Shown piece after piece: positions 1 through 13,407 of a stretch of DNA of 64,000 bases. Within the stretch, counting starts at the first letter, position 1. Every line of letters starts with the position of its first letter. The notes below the pieces were generated by a model that was not told the origin of the DNA, did not search any database, and was given only the letters and a program-made list of their open reading frames with translations. The stretch is from assembly GCF_048128805.1 (NCBI RefSeq), contig NC_136016.1, positions 6,522,501 to 6,586,500 on the forward strand, given 5' to 3'. This stretch comes from Centroberyx gerrardi (Eukaryota > Chordata > Actinopteri > Beryciformes > Berycidae). The position numbers and the translations under genes are program-made.

Positions 1-2093
1 AGGAAGAAAGCAGACCGCCTGTCCATCATGACTGATAAAATTATGGATAAAATGCTCGACAAAGCTACAGACTCAGTGAACACAGCCTGGCCGCTGCAGA
101 ACGCGTCACACTCTGCTGCCAGAGAAGTGGAAACGTTTTTACTCAACACTGTTTGCTAAAAGCGCCCCTGCAAGCTGGAGAGAGATTACTGTCAAAACTC
201 GGAAATATAATCGCGTGTCAGTTGAAAGATGTGCGTGGTCCGTTGTAATCATAACATGAGGATTGTACTTGGGTTACAATCCCATTTCTGAATTTACAGA
301 AGAGTTGGGGTTTGCAAATCATGATTATACAACTGAATTTGAACTGAATTGAATGACAGGCATGAGGGCAAGAGGCAAAGCAAGGCAGAAAGCAGAAACA
401 GGGTAGAGTTAAGATGTAGAGAGTGATATGACAAGAGGCAGAGAGTGGGTTTTCAGATTCCCACTGTACATTGCGCTGGCTGTTTCAATCTGTCAGAGTC
501 AGATGGACTGGGAGACAGACTGGAGACAGATTTGACAGGTCTGGTGATCAAATGTAGCCAAAGAATCAAAGCATCAGTCTTAGTGTGCTTACGTGGTAGA
601 AAAGTTCAAGCTGTGGACTGAGTGAGGGCTGCACTGTACTAGAGGTGGATGGGGGAGGTCAATATTCCTCCGTTCCTCCCTTTTACTCTCTATCCATCCA
701 TCCATCCATCCCTCCCTCCCCCTGGTTGAATTGTAGCAGTACGCTGGAATCGACGGAGATATTACAGTAGCAGCTTCCATCCTGTTAAGCTCTGGATCAA
801 TCAATGGGTTGAAGGATGCCAGATAGGAGAGAGATGGATGGATGAATAGATGAATAGATGAATGATTACACCCATCAATTCATGCTTCTTTCCTTCCCAC
901 TCACAATCACCCTGTTAGAGCCGTAGCAATGTGTTGATATCAGCAGATTGCCTGCAGTAGAAGCCTAAATCCTGTAGCTATCCATCTATCCTAGCTATCC
1001 ATCCATCGCTCAACTTGTTTAAACTGTAACAATACGCTGCAGGACTAGCTGTAATCCTTCACCTAACCATCCATCCATCCAGCTCTCTTTCCCTTCATCT
1101 TTTAACCCGTTTGCCCCATAGCAATCAGCAGGTTCACTGCAGCAGTAGCCTCAATCCCTTAATCATTTTCTACAACTAATGCTGACCTTACACTAGACAA
1201 TATTTGAAGCCATTTCACAGTTTTAGACAAATCGGCATAAAGTCGGCATAAAATCACGGCAGTTGCTGCTCACTCCCGTCTCCACAATCGTTAGGTGGAA
1301 AACCGTCTTAATGAGCCGTCTTAATGAAGTCTTTTTCTCGTCTTGATCGTTACGACAAAATCAAACATGTTTAATATTATCTTAACTCTTTAGTTGTGTG
1401 ATGGTTAACAACGCAATTTATAATGCTACACTGTCAACAGCCACTGTCCGTCTTTGGCTGACATCCGCACCTGTAGTGACATGACAAAGCTCTACAGACA
1501 GACAATAGTTAATATGGCGATGCCGGCGGGGAAGCGCAAGTCCCAGTTCCGTTGGACTGTCGAACTGGAGGAGAAACTGGCAGAGCTGTGGAGAGAACAT
1601 GAGTTTATCTCTGTCTTTATCTCCCTCTCTCTGCGTTGTGTATGTGTGGTTTGTTGTATGTGTGTGTGTAGATGGTGGAGGAATGTTGTAGCTTCATTCA
1701 CACTCAAACATCATAGTCCATTATCAGTGTTTTGAGCCAGTTTAATTCTTCACATGCACTGAAAACCTACCAAATCTCTGAAAAATCCTGCTGGTGTCTT
1801 TAAATGTGTGATGCTGCATGATTCTCAGTCTTAACAGAATCTGAAAATGTGAGCATTTTGACTCATGACTTGAGACAAATTGTTGTTAAATGTGAGAGTG
1901 TTTTGTTTTGTCATCTCTTACCCAGCACAGTATCACCAGATTACAGTTCAAAATGCTATCTTCTTTACTGTTCATGTCTTTATTTATTGTGTACATTTTT
2001 ATCCTGTAAAGCACTTTGTGACTGTAAGTGTAAGATTATTATCTATCCATACTTCAATCCATTCTTCCATCTCTCCATACATCCATCCCTCAC
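1..2093 (-). other. spata20: spata20 intron 13, left-truncated
   Basis: This is intronic sequence after the exon ending at 2094, whose donor reads G|GTGAGG. No further spata20 exon was found on the minus strand, so the remaining exons must lie left of the window. It holds CCATCC-type simple sequence (about 689-722, 980-1020, 1068-1082, 2045-2090), four degenerate copies of the adjacent exon end, and near 1960-2035 a short stretch ending in CTGTAAAGCACTTTGTGACT, which resembles the 3' tail of a common fish retroposon. Confidence 0.6.
712..1160 (-). repeat. four degenerate copies of the spata20 exon 13 end
   Basis: Blocks at about 712-783, 908-974, 1012-1058 and 1110-1160, read on the minus strand, resemble the final ~60 nt of the exon at 2152-2094. 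The block at 1110-1160 has AGGCTACTGCTGCAGTGA where the exon has AGGCTACTTCTGCAGCGA. The block at 908-974 keeps AGGCTTCTACTGCAG and ends in AGGGTGA, as the exon does. The blocks at 712-783 and 1012-1058 share CAGCGTA-TG-TACA cores. Three of the four are followed, like the exon, by GGATGG repeats. Stops and indels make them non-coding. They read as an old local tandem amplification. Aligned by eye; no score was computed. Confidence 0.55.
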
Positions 2094-2730
2094 CCTCTTT
2101 GAGTTGTAAAAACACGGTGGTGTCGCTGGGGTCGCTGCAGAAGTAGCCTCCGCCCTGGACGTCCCAGAAGAGCAAGTCCTGCCTAAGCTGCAGCTCCTCG
2201 GCCCACTGCAGCCACTCCGTCTGCAGCGTGGCCTCATACAGGTCCAGCAAGCCGCAAACCACGAAGGCATAGTCGTCCAGAAAACCAGAGATAGGCGGAG
2301 ATCTGGAGGACACGGGGGGAAAAGGGGAATGAGAGATAGAGAAGAGGGAGAAGAGAGAATGAGGACATTTTTGATCAAGAATTCTTTGATGGATCAATGC
2401 TGGTAGTGTTGACATGAGCGACTGTTCGTGAACTAGTTCAGCTTGTTGTCATTTTTCCCTTAACATTTATAGCCCGAATGCTTGTTTATCACCCCTGAGG
2501 TAAAACAAACTATGGTTTCTATCTGCAAAGTATAGAAACCCAGAGGAATTTGCTATAAGTGACACTACAAAAAGTTTGGAGGACTTATTTAGGACGTTAT
2601 ATGGCTGCATTTTGGTTTAAATGGTGCGCTCGGCCTGTAATGTGTCTCCCTACTGTATTTTCGTGTGAGATTGTTCCTTTGCCTTCTTGTTTCTCTGAAG
2701 TGCCTGTCATGGAAGGCATCAGAGGCATGT

Positions 2731-2783
<53 letters not shown>

Positions 2784-4028
2784 TGCACAGAGTCTTTGAA
2801 GTTTCAAGTGAAGCAGTACAGTCATTAGACAAATCTGGCTGGAGTTAGACCCTCCCACCTCCTTCTAGCATTGGTGTGCCACCTCTCCCTTCATCTGTCT
2901 CTCCTCTCTAACCTCCTTAGAGTAACTTTGCACCCTTCCAAAGTCTCTTCCCTCATCCTCTTTTCTCTCTTTTTACACCTCTCCTTATATTCTTTTTACA
3001 CCCCTCTCTCTCTTTCCTCACCTCCAACCAATATCCACTGCCTTACTTCCGTCTACAGTGTCTCCACCCACACCTCCCGTATACCCGGAGCTTTTTTGCC
3101 TCCATCCGTCTCTCACTTTCATAACACACACACCCACATCATCAATTTTTAACGAGGGTTCCTCTTCAGTGGAGTGTGACTGACCCAGGGAAGATAGACG
3201 TGCCCTTTCCCAAGCTCTACTTAGCTCCCCACCACCACCAAAACACACATCAAACCCAAATCTGTCTCCTAGATCCCACTGTCATTCCAGCTCCCCTCCT
3301 CTACCACCCGCCACCCCAACTCCAAGCCCCTCCCCTCCATCCCACTCCCACGCTGGCACCCCGTCTGAGTGAGTGTGGGCGTACGTACGGTGACAGGAGG
3401 GCAGATAGCACCGTGTCGGGAGAGGGAGGTGGACGGACGGATGGAGATAGCGAGGGATGTGGCGAGGATGAAAACGAGAGGAGGATTTGGAGGAGATGAA
3501 GTGCCTGAGGGCTTTGAGAGGTCACAGGGAGGTGAGAAGTCCCTTCTACGCCCTATTCTCCCAGACAGACAGACATACAGCGGCTGAGTCATAGACTTCA
3601 GAGACAGCCTAGCATGCATTTCACAGACGATGATGTAGCCGAGTTCAACGTTAGCCCAAACAAGCAGAAAAATGTTCAATGGCACGGTAAAAATTCATAG
3701 TAAAACAGCTTTGGAAACTGCTCTGAATTGCTCGCCAATCATCTGTTTTGACGACTTTACTATACGACCGTTTGATTTGGAGCAAAAATTCTGTCTGTCT
3801 ATACTTCTTCCTTTGCTTGTCATGTTTTGGATGGGCTTGTAAACTAAATTTGGTCTTTAAAAGAGATAGCCATGGTGCCCCTTTCCCCACTAACACACAC
3901 TCACCAAACCCTCATCTCGACTCCTTCAGGGAATACACACTCGCTCACACAGCGATATGTCATCTGGCAGAGGTGACTCCAGTCACTGGGATGACAGCCT
4001 ATCAAACGGCCCGAAGAGGGCTTCTCTG

Positions 4029-4060
<32 letters not shown>

Positions 4061-7000
4061 AGGTAAAAGCCTTTCAGAAATACTCAACAGCCTTTTCATT
4101 CACACCTTTAATTGGGCGTGTTAAATGAGTCACTTCCCCGAGACAGAAGACAAAAAGCCTCGTCAGTCTACCGTGTCACAGAGCTCTGAGAGACAGTTTC
4201 ATAATAATAGCTTCGTAATGGCTCTCTCGTATACTAGCTGCCTCACTTCCCCCTGAACAAGCCTTAGAGGTGGAAACCCATTGGGACGATCTGGGTCACA
4301 TGTACAGTACATTGAGTCCCATCATTACAACAGCGGTGACCTTTGCGTCAGTGAGTAATTTAATGCGCTTGCCCATACTAGAAAATGTACCGTTGAAGTA
4401 ATGCTCTATGCCATCGCATATGAAATAACTCATAATGTCACGTAGAAAAATGGTAACGGTGAGAGGGGAGATACAGGGAGAAAGGCAAAGAGTAAGAGAG
4501 AGTGGAAACCGAGACGGAAAGCAGAGAGACACCCGGAGAGATTTCCCCGCTGGACTCATTAATCAGGAGACATTGCTGGTTTTTGCTTTCCTGGGACAAT
4601 CTGGAGACTGGAGGAATTTGCCTCATACATTCCTGTATTTCTCATCTAATTGCTCTTTGTGCACCAGCCCATGTACTGAAGGACAATACTATCTCCTACT
4701 TTCTCCTACCATCTCTCTAAAGGCCACAGGATACACTCCAAAGGCAGTGTTTTGAGGAAATGTATATGCTTCCCATGTGTGAATGTCGGTAACTCTGTGA
4801 GTGTGAAGCAGGGTGGTGTTGCAAAAGAGCATGCGTGCTGCATGGAGGTCACCTTTCCCTGGATAAATAAAATTTGAAAAATTCAGCAATTTTGCTGATT
4901 TTGCTTGGGGCTAGCAGTATTTATTATTAGATATTTGGTTCTTATAGCCTTATGCTGTTATTAACCAAGATACTGCCTCATATGGCAATCTCAGTCTCTC
5001 TACAAAGCCAGTATTGCCCATCTGGATTACTAAAGAAAGTTGCTTATCTTTCATAACCTGAAGAATGGCTTCCTATGATGTTCCATCTGCACTGACATAT
5101 ACACATGGAGAAGCAGGAAAAAACAGCAACATGCAAGCTGGGTGCACACTCTTAGATCTTCAACCAAACCTCATATTTTTAGAATGGGAAACCAAATCTG
5201 ATTATCTCTACTGTGGTTATCAAAATAAAGTCAAAAAATGTGACTTGGTTAAATGTGGTTAAGCAGATATTTGTGGAAAGGTGATAACGCGTGTCCATCA
5301 ACAGCCATGTATCCTGTTATGTCCTGAGCAAGACACTGACCCTGTACCTGCTCACTCACTACAAGTAATTCTGGATAAGAGCATCAGCTAAATGCCTAGC
5401 AAGCGTAAAAATAAAAATGTGCTCATCGCCGTTGTCAGCAGTCTGTAAAATAAATGACAGGCTTTCAAGGAGACTTGTAGCATCACTAGCCAGTTAGCTG
5501 TAGCCCACAAGCACCCGGATGACCCGTGTGTATTTACGAAGTTAACGTAATAATCCTCAACATTGTCATTTAAATAAATGTCCAATTTGCTACTCTCTAC
5601 TATCAATTGATATAGCACAACAGTGATTCGACCTGTACCCACTTATAGAGCTTTGCTTTGCTGGTCTCAACAGCCAGTGACAGGTAGGTCTTTCCCGGGA
5701 AAAATCCGCTGGTGCACAGGAAGTGATTTACATTTCCAGCAGCAACAGCGGTTTGTTTGGAATAAAGCAAGGATGAGCACCTGAGGTGCAAGTCAACATT
5801 AGCGATGTTCCATCAGGGCTTTGCTAAGGTCCCTGTGCTCTTATTCTCAGGCCTTCCCCTCAGGTCTCTGAGGGAAGCAGTAGTACTCTAAATCATCCAA
5901 TGCCAACCACGGGCCATAGAAAATCTATGGCACCAACTACTCGACACTTCCACAGCCTATTAACCCAGTTAGTCACAGCACCTACCATTCCTCCTGGTAA
6001 ATTAGCTCACGGCCCATATGTGCCTGGCATGACAGAGTAATTTGCCCATCTATGGAAACCAAACCAGGCTTTGGAAAAGGGCCTTGGTAAGCATTCTCAC
6101 TGCTGACACCATCCTGAATTTGACAAGTATGAATGAGACGGAAGCTGTGGAACAAGGCCAGTGTGTTTAGGCACGAGTGTGCATCTGTGCATGTGTGTGT
6201 TTAAAATTGTGTGTGTGTTTCATCATGTGTGTTGTGGGACTCCTGGCATATTTTCCTGCTGATTCGGTGGCATTGCGCACTCACTCATTCACAGTAACTA
6301 GGGCACAGCACTGGCCAAGGCAACAGAACGGGGACACCTGGAGTAGAGGAGTGTTGTACAATCAACAAGAGACCGTGTCTGTGTGTGTGTGCATGCGTGT
6401 GTGTGCACATGCACTAATACCGCCAGAACATCGTCAGTATAATTGTTTGGCATTAGTCAACAATCATGCTAGCATGGTAAGATAACTGCTTATTATCCCC
6501 GTCCTTAAAGCAAAATTCCCCCTTAAACAGAATTTGCCAGATGGCTTTCCTTTTTTGAGACTTCCAACAATATTTATGCACATGACTAACTCTCCCAATG
6601 CTAGATAGGACAAAACCTTTCCTCCAGGCATCACTAACAATAACATTGGAGATTGACTTTCTGGACGCACACATTTGTTTGATCTTAATAAGTGTCAACA
6701 AGGCTTCACAATTATGGCCAAAATGATAATCCTGGTTACTTTGGTAGGTATTGTGATCACAATTGTCCAACACTATTATTAGTTCGAGGAACATTTTACT
6801 GCATTTTTGCCATTTTATATCAACTATAGGAGACATTCTGAATGACATTCTGAAATGTTATGATATTGCTGACATGCAAGAGATTTCCCTATAGGGATAA
6901 ATCAAGTGTCACATTATTATTATATGACCATTAACAGTGGAAACTAAAGTCATGCTAAATGAAGACACATGATTAATTGTTCAGCCCTTGGTATGAACCA

Positions 7001-10000
7001 GAAAATGTGACTATATGCCCATAAATTCACCCTGGATGCTGTAATTGCGCTGACAATGTCCTTCTCCCATTCACTGACAGGGGACGAGATCAAGAGAGCC
7101 TTCACTCACTTGCTTCTAGTTTTGGGAGAAACTTGTTTTATGTCCACAAATTAAGACTGAAGTGTCCCAGGAAACCCTTATGAGTTCAGTTTTGGAGGGC
7201 AGATTGTCCGTTTACCTGTCAACAGTGATAAAAAAACACTTGTTCTCACTTGTGGGGGGCGGGGACCCTCAGGGAACCTTGTAGGTGTTCCAGGAGATTC
7301 CCAGCAAAATGGAGTATAGTTAAATTTCACTATAATTTAATTCACTAGAAATTATCCCAACTAGAGAATGTACATTAATTACTATTCTAATCATAAGTTA
7401 CACTCTCACCACTTTTATCCATATACAGTGTAGAGAGTTATACAATTACTAAATCAATAACAAAAAAGGGACAAAACTTTATCAAATGGGGGTCTGTGGC
7501 ATAATGTGAGTCTATCTGGGGGACCATGACACAAAATCATTTTATCAAAACTTCCTCTCTCCTCTTACATCTGTTCCACCTCCATCTCATCTCCGCGGTA
7601 ACAGGATCGGAGGATGGTCTGTCGCTCAGCGTCCCATAGGTGCTCCTTTAGGAAGTTGGCAGCCTCCACCGCTCTCTCCAGCAGGGCCTTGTCCCCCAGC
7701 ACACCCCCGACGCGAGCAAAGCCCGATAGCATCAGACCTGAAGAGGGTGGGAGGAGGTGAAAGGGTATAAAATGAATGTGTTAGTTTGGTTTAAAATATC
7801 CTCTCCTCTGGGCTACCAATATGTGGCCGCAGTCCTAGCTTGGTTATTATTCCCACGCTTTGAAGTTTCCCCGCTCCGTCTCATTCCTCCTCTCGCTCTC
7901 CTCTTCCCTCTATCCATCCATCCCTCCCTCCTTCCCTCTATTCCTCTTTCATGTAGCGTATCAAAGCCTGGTGAGTGCACGGCCCGGTCTTCAAAGTGTT
8001 GCTGCGAAGGACAGGTGATTAATGGAGGGGTTTCTTCATTAGAGAGGAGAAGGAGACTCTCGTGTCTAATTGGAAAGTTCCCAGGATCGCAGCGCTTCAT
8101 TACCTCAATAACACACTCTGTCTTAAGACGTCAGACCGGGAAGGAGTGTTTGTGGGTATATGTGTGTGTTTGTGTGTGTGTGCGGTGGGCTTTTTGCTCG
8201 TTATTAATTAGATTTGATACAATGTGCTGGACAAACAATGCTGAGGAGGGTCCAAGTTTGCATCATACCAATGGGAAGAGTGACAAATAGTGGCTCCAAG
8301 TAATAATCCACAAGATTTTCATATAAATTAATGTCCATTTTGCTACTCTTGATCACTGATGGATGCGACACAACAGTGATTCAACCTATACCCAGTTCAT
8401 CAAAGCTTTTACATTTCTTGCTCTGACCCCCCGGTGTCTGGTAGGTCTTTCCCCAAAAAATCTTCTAGCACACAGGAAGTCGCAGCAACAACAGCACTTT
8501 GTTTGGAATAAATAGAAGAAGAACTGGGTAGTTAGCATGAGCAGTGATAGCCACCATGGCTGAACAAAGAAAAAAGCGCCACCTACAGAAACTCAACCTT
8601 CATCAACAGGAGGAAAAAGACAGGACATGGACAATTCCAGCATGATTCGAGTTTTTGCTAATTTTTTTTACATTTTCCACCCCTTTAATGTTAACTGTGA
8701 CAGTTTTTACGTGCATGCACCACAGTTAAACCTATCTTTAAATCAGTTTTGCCATACCTCTTGGGCTCACTCACTACCAGTCAATTCCAAAGGACTTAGA
8801 AAACAACTTTGGAGACGTCTAATTTGGTCGGTAAAGGTAATCCATCACTGAATCACGTTTTGAAAAGTTGCATCAGAACGGTAATATCAGGCTATAAACT
8901 TTTACACTTTGAAAGAAGTTCTGCTCACCGTCTCATATTGATGCGTGCTTTTGGGAATCCAGTTTCTGTTTGTAAACAAGAAGAGGCAAGAGGCAAGAAG
9001 AGGCAAGATATCGGTTCACTAGGTGTCCAATTACCGCGTTTTCCGGGCTAAAATATTTCCTTCAACCAATAGCTAACGTTAGCTAACTGGTTACATCAGG
9101 ACCTGCCTTCTGTCATTCTCAACTCATTCAAGCCAACACACAAACCAAAGCAAGATGCTTCCACCAGCTATAGTCCCTAAAATTAAATGGAATATAAAGC
9201 TAGATTTCACACAATTACGGCTTAAAATTGCTGCCCACTTCTTTACTGGGAGTACTTCGTATTATCTAGACAGCGTTTATTTGAAAATATTTACTCTGGA
9301 AAACAATTAAGATGAGGAAAAATAGCAAATATCGTGATAAAAGCACTGGATAACCGTAATCAACAGTGATGTAAAACAGTAAGGGAATGTAGGAAATTAG
9401 CAAAAACTCCATTAATGCTGGAATTGATGCACTGACTGAGCTTTGTTTGCTTGGTAGGAGCTGAATGAGAAAAGGTTCATGTTAATATAAAACAACCTTA
9501 TCATTGTATAAGTGTGAACCTGTCTAGACTTTACCATTCCAGGAGGCCAGCATCTTGGTGTCCAGATGTGGGCGCGGCCGGCTCTTCCTCACTTCTGCCA
9601 TCTTGGCTCTAGCGGAGGCCAGTAGCTCGTTGACTTTCTCAACACTGATGCCAAAGCGAGCAGCCGTCAACTCCACCGAATAACGCACTATCAGCACATT
9701 CTGGCCCTGCAGCTCCCCATGGGGATCCTGGCAACATACAGGGGAGGAGAGAGTGTTAATGGAAATAAACGGATAATCTGACTGTAGCAATTGTCACGTT
9801 AACGACTTAATCAGAGTAAGAGCATAATCGGTGTCAGCATAACCCAGTTAACAAACACGTCTTTCAATTTATCTGGTCATGTAAAATCTCAGGTGTTTAC
9901 AGGTGTTTATACTGTTATAATAGTATTTAGTAATAGAAAATCATTCAAATACACAATGTTGAAGAAGAAGACCCCTCTCACTCCTAACTGCACACACAGA

Positions 10001-13000
10001 GAATCCATTGCATTTGCAGGCATGAAATTGTTAAATAAAGATGAATCGATAACTAAAATAATTTAGTAACCGATTTAGTAAATACGTGCAGCCTTTATTT
10101 ATTTATTTATTAATTTATGAGGATGCAACAAAGGTCCCGGACCAGATACAAACCCTGGACGTTATTATTATATAAAAATGCAGCCCCACCCACCTGTTCC
10201 AGGTCAACATTGCCTTGCTCCTTGACCCCATAGTGGTGCATGAAGATGTCAGCCTGTGTGGCGCCCCCGGTGGCGCCCTGCACTGTGTCAGGCAGCAGCT
10301 CCCGAACCTCCGAAGCCGTCCAGACGCAGAAAGCCCCCTCCCGCTTCTCTGGCCCTCCCGACGCTGGGACAGAGTCCGCATCCTCCGCACTGTAGAAGCC
10401 TCCAGACTGTACCACAGAATGGAAAGGAAAGGGGCAGGTGGGAGGGGAGGGCGAATTGCTATTTAATTAGAAGTCAGACAGTTTGAGATGTAGAGATGTA
10501 TGAATTTTGGGGGGCACAGATGCTGTACAGTGCCATGGCTTCATTCATGACACATAGGTATGTCAAAATACACAAAGAGGACTGTAGAAGTTATGTAAAT
10601 TTGCAGCTAATGTGTTAAGATTGATAGTTAAAGTGACATTTTTCACAATATAACTAATATAACTTTAACTTAACTAGATATTGCTCAATACAAAAACTGA
10701 TGATGTGTTAAATGATTTGTTAAAAAAAACAACTGATCTGCTGTAAACTGTGATGAAGTTTGAGAGTGCACGGGTATGAGACTGAAGTATCCCCCCCCCC
10801 AGACCTATGAGAGTATAGGTCTTCGTAACTGGGCTGATTTCTCATCAGAGAAACAGCTCACAAGAAACCATGTTACACGGAATTTACATCTTAAAATGTT
10901 ACTTCCAACTCTATTTAAGACAGACCTTTTAAGGCCATGGGTTTAGACAACATAATTTAAGACATTTAAGATGTTTTCAGGGCCTGCAGACACCCAGTGT
11001 ATAGTATTTCTATGGTAATGATGAGAACTCTAGCCGTCTACCTTGCTGAGGGAAAGCCCCGTCTGCCGCCGCAGCACAAAAGAAACATACTATCTGTGGT
11101 AAATTACCTTTGCGGCGTAATTCATTAGCGTATAATTACATAATAAATCTTGGAGAATATAATGATCACAATGAGCGTGGTTTTAATTGTGTGCCCCGTT
11201 CGGCGCTGTCAAGTCATTAATCAAAAGAAAATGGCCACCGCGCCTGTGTGGTGGAGGGGATAGGGGTTGACCCTTAGAGGAGAGCAAGGGCTTAAAGCGC
11301 CATTTGTCAAAGATCCCACCCCTCGCCCTCGCCCTTGTACTCACACACAATAGACACACTGATTATCTCCTGGTGGAATCTGCAGTTAATGCATGTGCTT
11401 TGTCAGCAGTGGATGTAGCTTCTTATACAAACACATACAGGTGTTGTAACAACAGTTTGTATTGCTCTACTTGTGAGCATTTTCCATTGACTACATTCAT
11501 TCTGTAACCTTAAATTGACATTTGCCTTAACCTTTACCCCAACCTAAATCTAATCCTCATTCAGCTTCATCCGAAACCCAAACCCTCACCCTAAACTAGC
11601 TCCAAGTGAGGACTGGCAAAATGTCTTTGCTTCAGAGCATTTTCCTCATCCTTCTATCCTTTTGTGAGGACATTTGGTCCTCATAAGGATATAAGTACAA
11701 TAACATACACACACACACACACATACACACACAAGCATACACTCACACAACTGCTAACAAGGGAGGAGATGGTTCACCTTGTCACTCAGGTCTCTGGAGA
11801 CGTAGAGCAGTATGTCCCTGGCCACATCTGCAAAGACCAGCTCGCCTGATACCTGGAAAAACAAAGATACACAGCACCCACCTGCTTAGAGCCATACTTC
11901 AACCTAAACGTAACCTTAACAATACCGCTGTATTATTTATATGCTGGATATTAACTGCGGCATTCAATGCAAGTGCTGAGGTAGCCTCTATACCCTCATT
12001 AAACACTAGCATGAGTGTGTGTGTGTGTGTATATATGTGTGTGCCTGCATACTTGCATCCTAATTAACTTTTCGTTTCTCTGTGTTTAGTCTCTGTCCAC
12101 TCTGGAAAACAGGCCAGCCAAGCATATACTCGTGAGGAAACGCTAAAAACTGTGGCATCCAATTCAAGTGCTGAGTACAACATTCTCGCTAAACACTGTT
12201 CAGCGTTGGGATTATTACTCATTTGGAATGTAGCTTTGCTTATTATTCCCTGGGAGCAGTAAATCGTTACACTACTCTTTATATTTCTTTCCCGTTATAA
12301 CCTCAAAACTGGTGATTGCATCTTCTCTTACCATCAAAAATGACAGTAACTCAGTTTCTACTCCTGTGAATAATCAGGGAAACCAATTAAGAGTTGATGT
12401 CTAATGACAGTGTCATCCTTATGCTCGATAAAATCAAAGCAGTGAGAACACTTCCACCAGGAGAAAGTTAACTTTTCTGACATTTTTTCATCTAAACTAG
12501 GTCAGTGCATCAACTAGACATTGGAGACGACAAATTATGGGAAAAAAATGAATTGGGGACAGTTTTTGAATAATTCAGTCTGATATTTACAGGGGTTGAT
12601 AACAAAAGTAGCATTTTTATTGTTAGCTGCATTATTACTGAAATTGAAATAGTAGTCCATTACACTACTTCTTACAGGGGAAAGTAATATTACTGTAACC
12701 TCTTATTACCCAACACTGTCATTGTGAGTGCATGTGTTAGTGTATTCCCTGTCATTGTCAGAGAATTTGTTTAATATTGCCACTGCAGATGGTCTCAAAA
12801 TAAGGTAACAGATGTGTGCCACGTTTCACCCTGATGGTTTTAGTTGACTGAGTAATATGGCAATAAATTACTTGGACGAGATGCGATGACGGAGGGATGA
12901 TTACACTGTCAGATATGGAAACAAGAACACATGCACAAGCACTCACACACACACACCTGGAAGGCAGTTATATAGGCTACAGCCAGCTGAGCCTGGTCAT

Positions 13001-13067
13001 ACAACATCTTCTCAAAGTGTGGAACATGCCAGGAGGAATCTGTAGAGTAACGATGGAAACCCTGAGA

Positions 13068-13143
<76 letters not shown>

Positions 13144-13364
13144 TGTTAACACTAATATTAATGTGTTAATTGAAATTTGTTTAATTACTACTAGTCATCT
13201 GTTAATGTCTATAATATTACAGCAACCTATACTACAATGCTTTTGCAACATAGGTTTCTCTCCTGTCATGCCAGTAAAGCATATTTGAATTGAACTGCAT
13301 TCAAAGACAGTATTGCACAAATCAGAATAGCACACAAGTTCATGTTCATACACAGACATACACA

Positions 13365-13407
<43 letters not shown>

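Larger units (their letters stand above)
2303..7568 (-). other. spata20: spata20 intron 12, 5.3 kb, no gene seen
   Basis: This is a long intron between exons 13 and 12. It holds CA tracts (2733-2779, about 4030-4056), pyrimidine-rich stretches near 2880-3020, a SINE-like tail near 5320-5400 and one copy of a dispersed repeat at about 5574-5807. Short open frames on either strand lack codon structure or recognisable motifs, so I call no gene here. Confidence 0.7.

Noticed and set aside
11520-11600. Interstitial telomere-like repeat (CCTAACC/AACCC)
   Set aside because: The units are irregular and it continues into a dispersed element with a CA tail; it is not a TTAGGG array.
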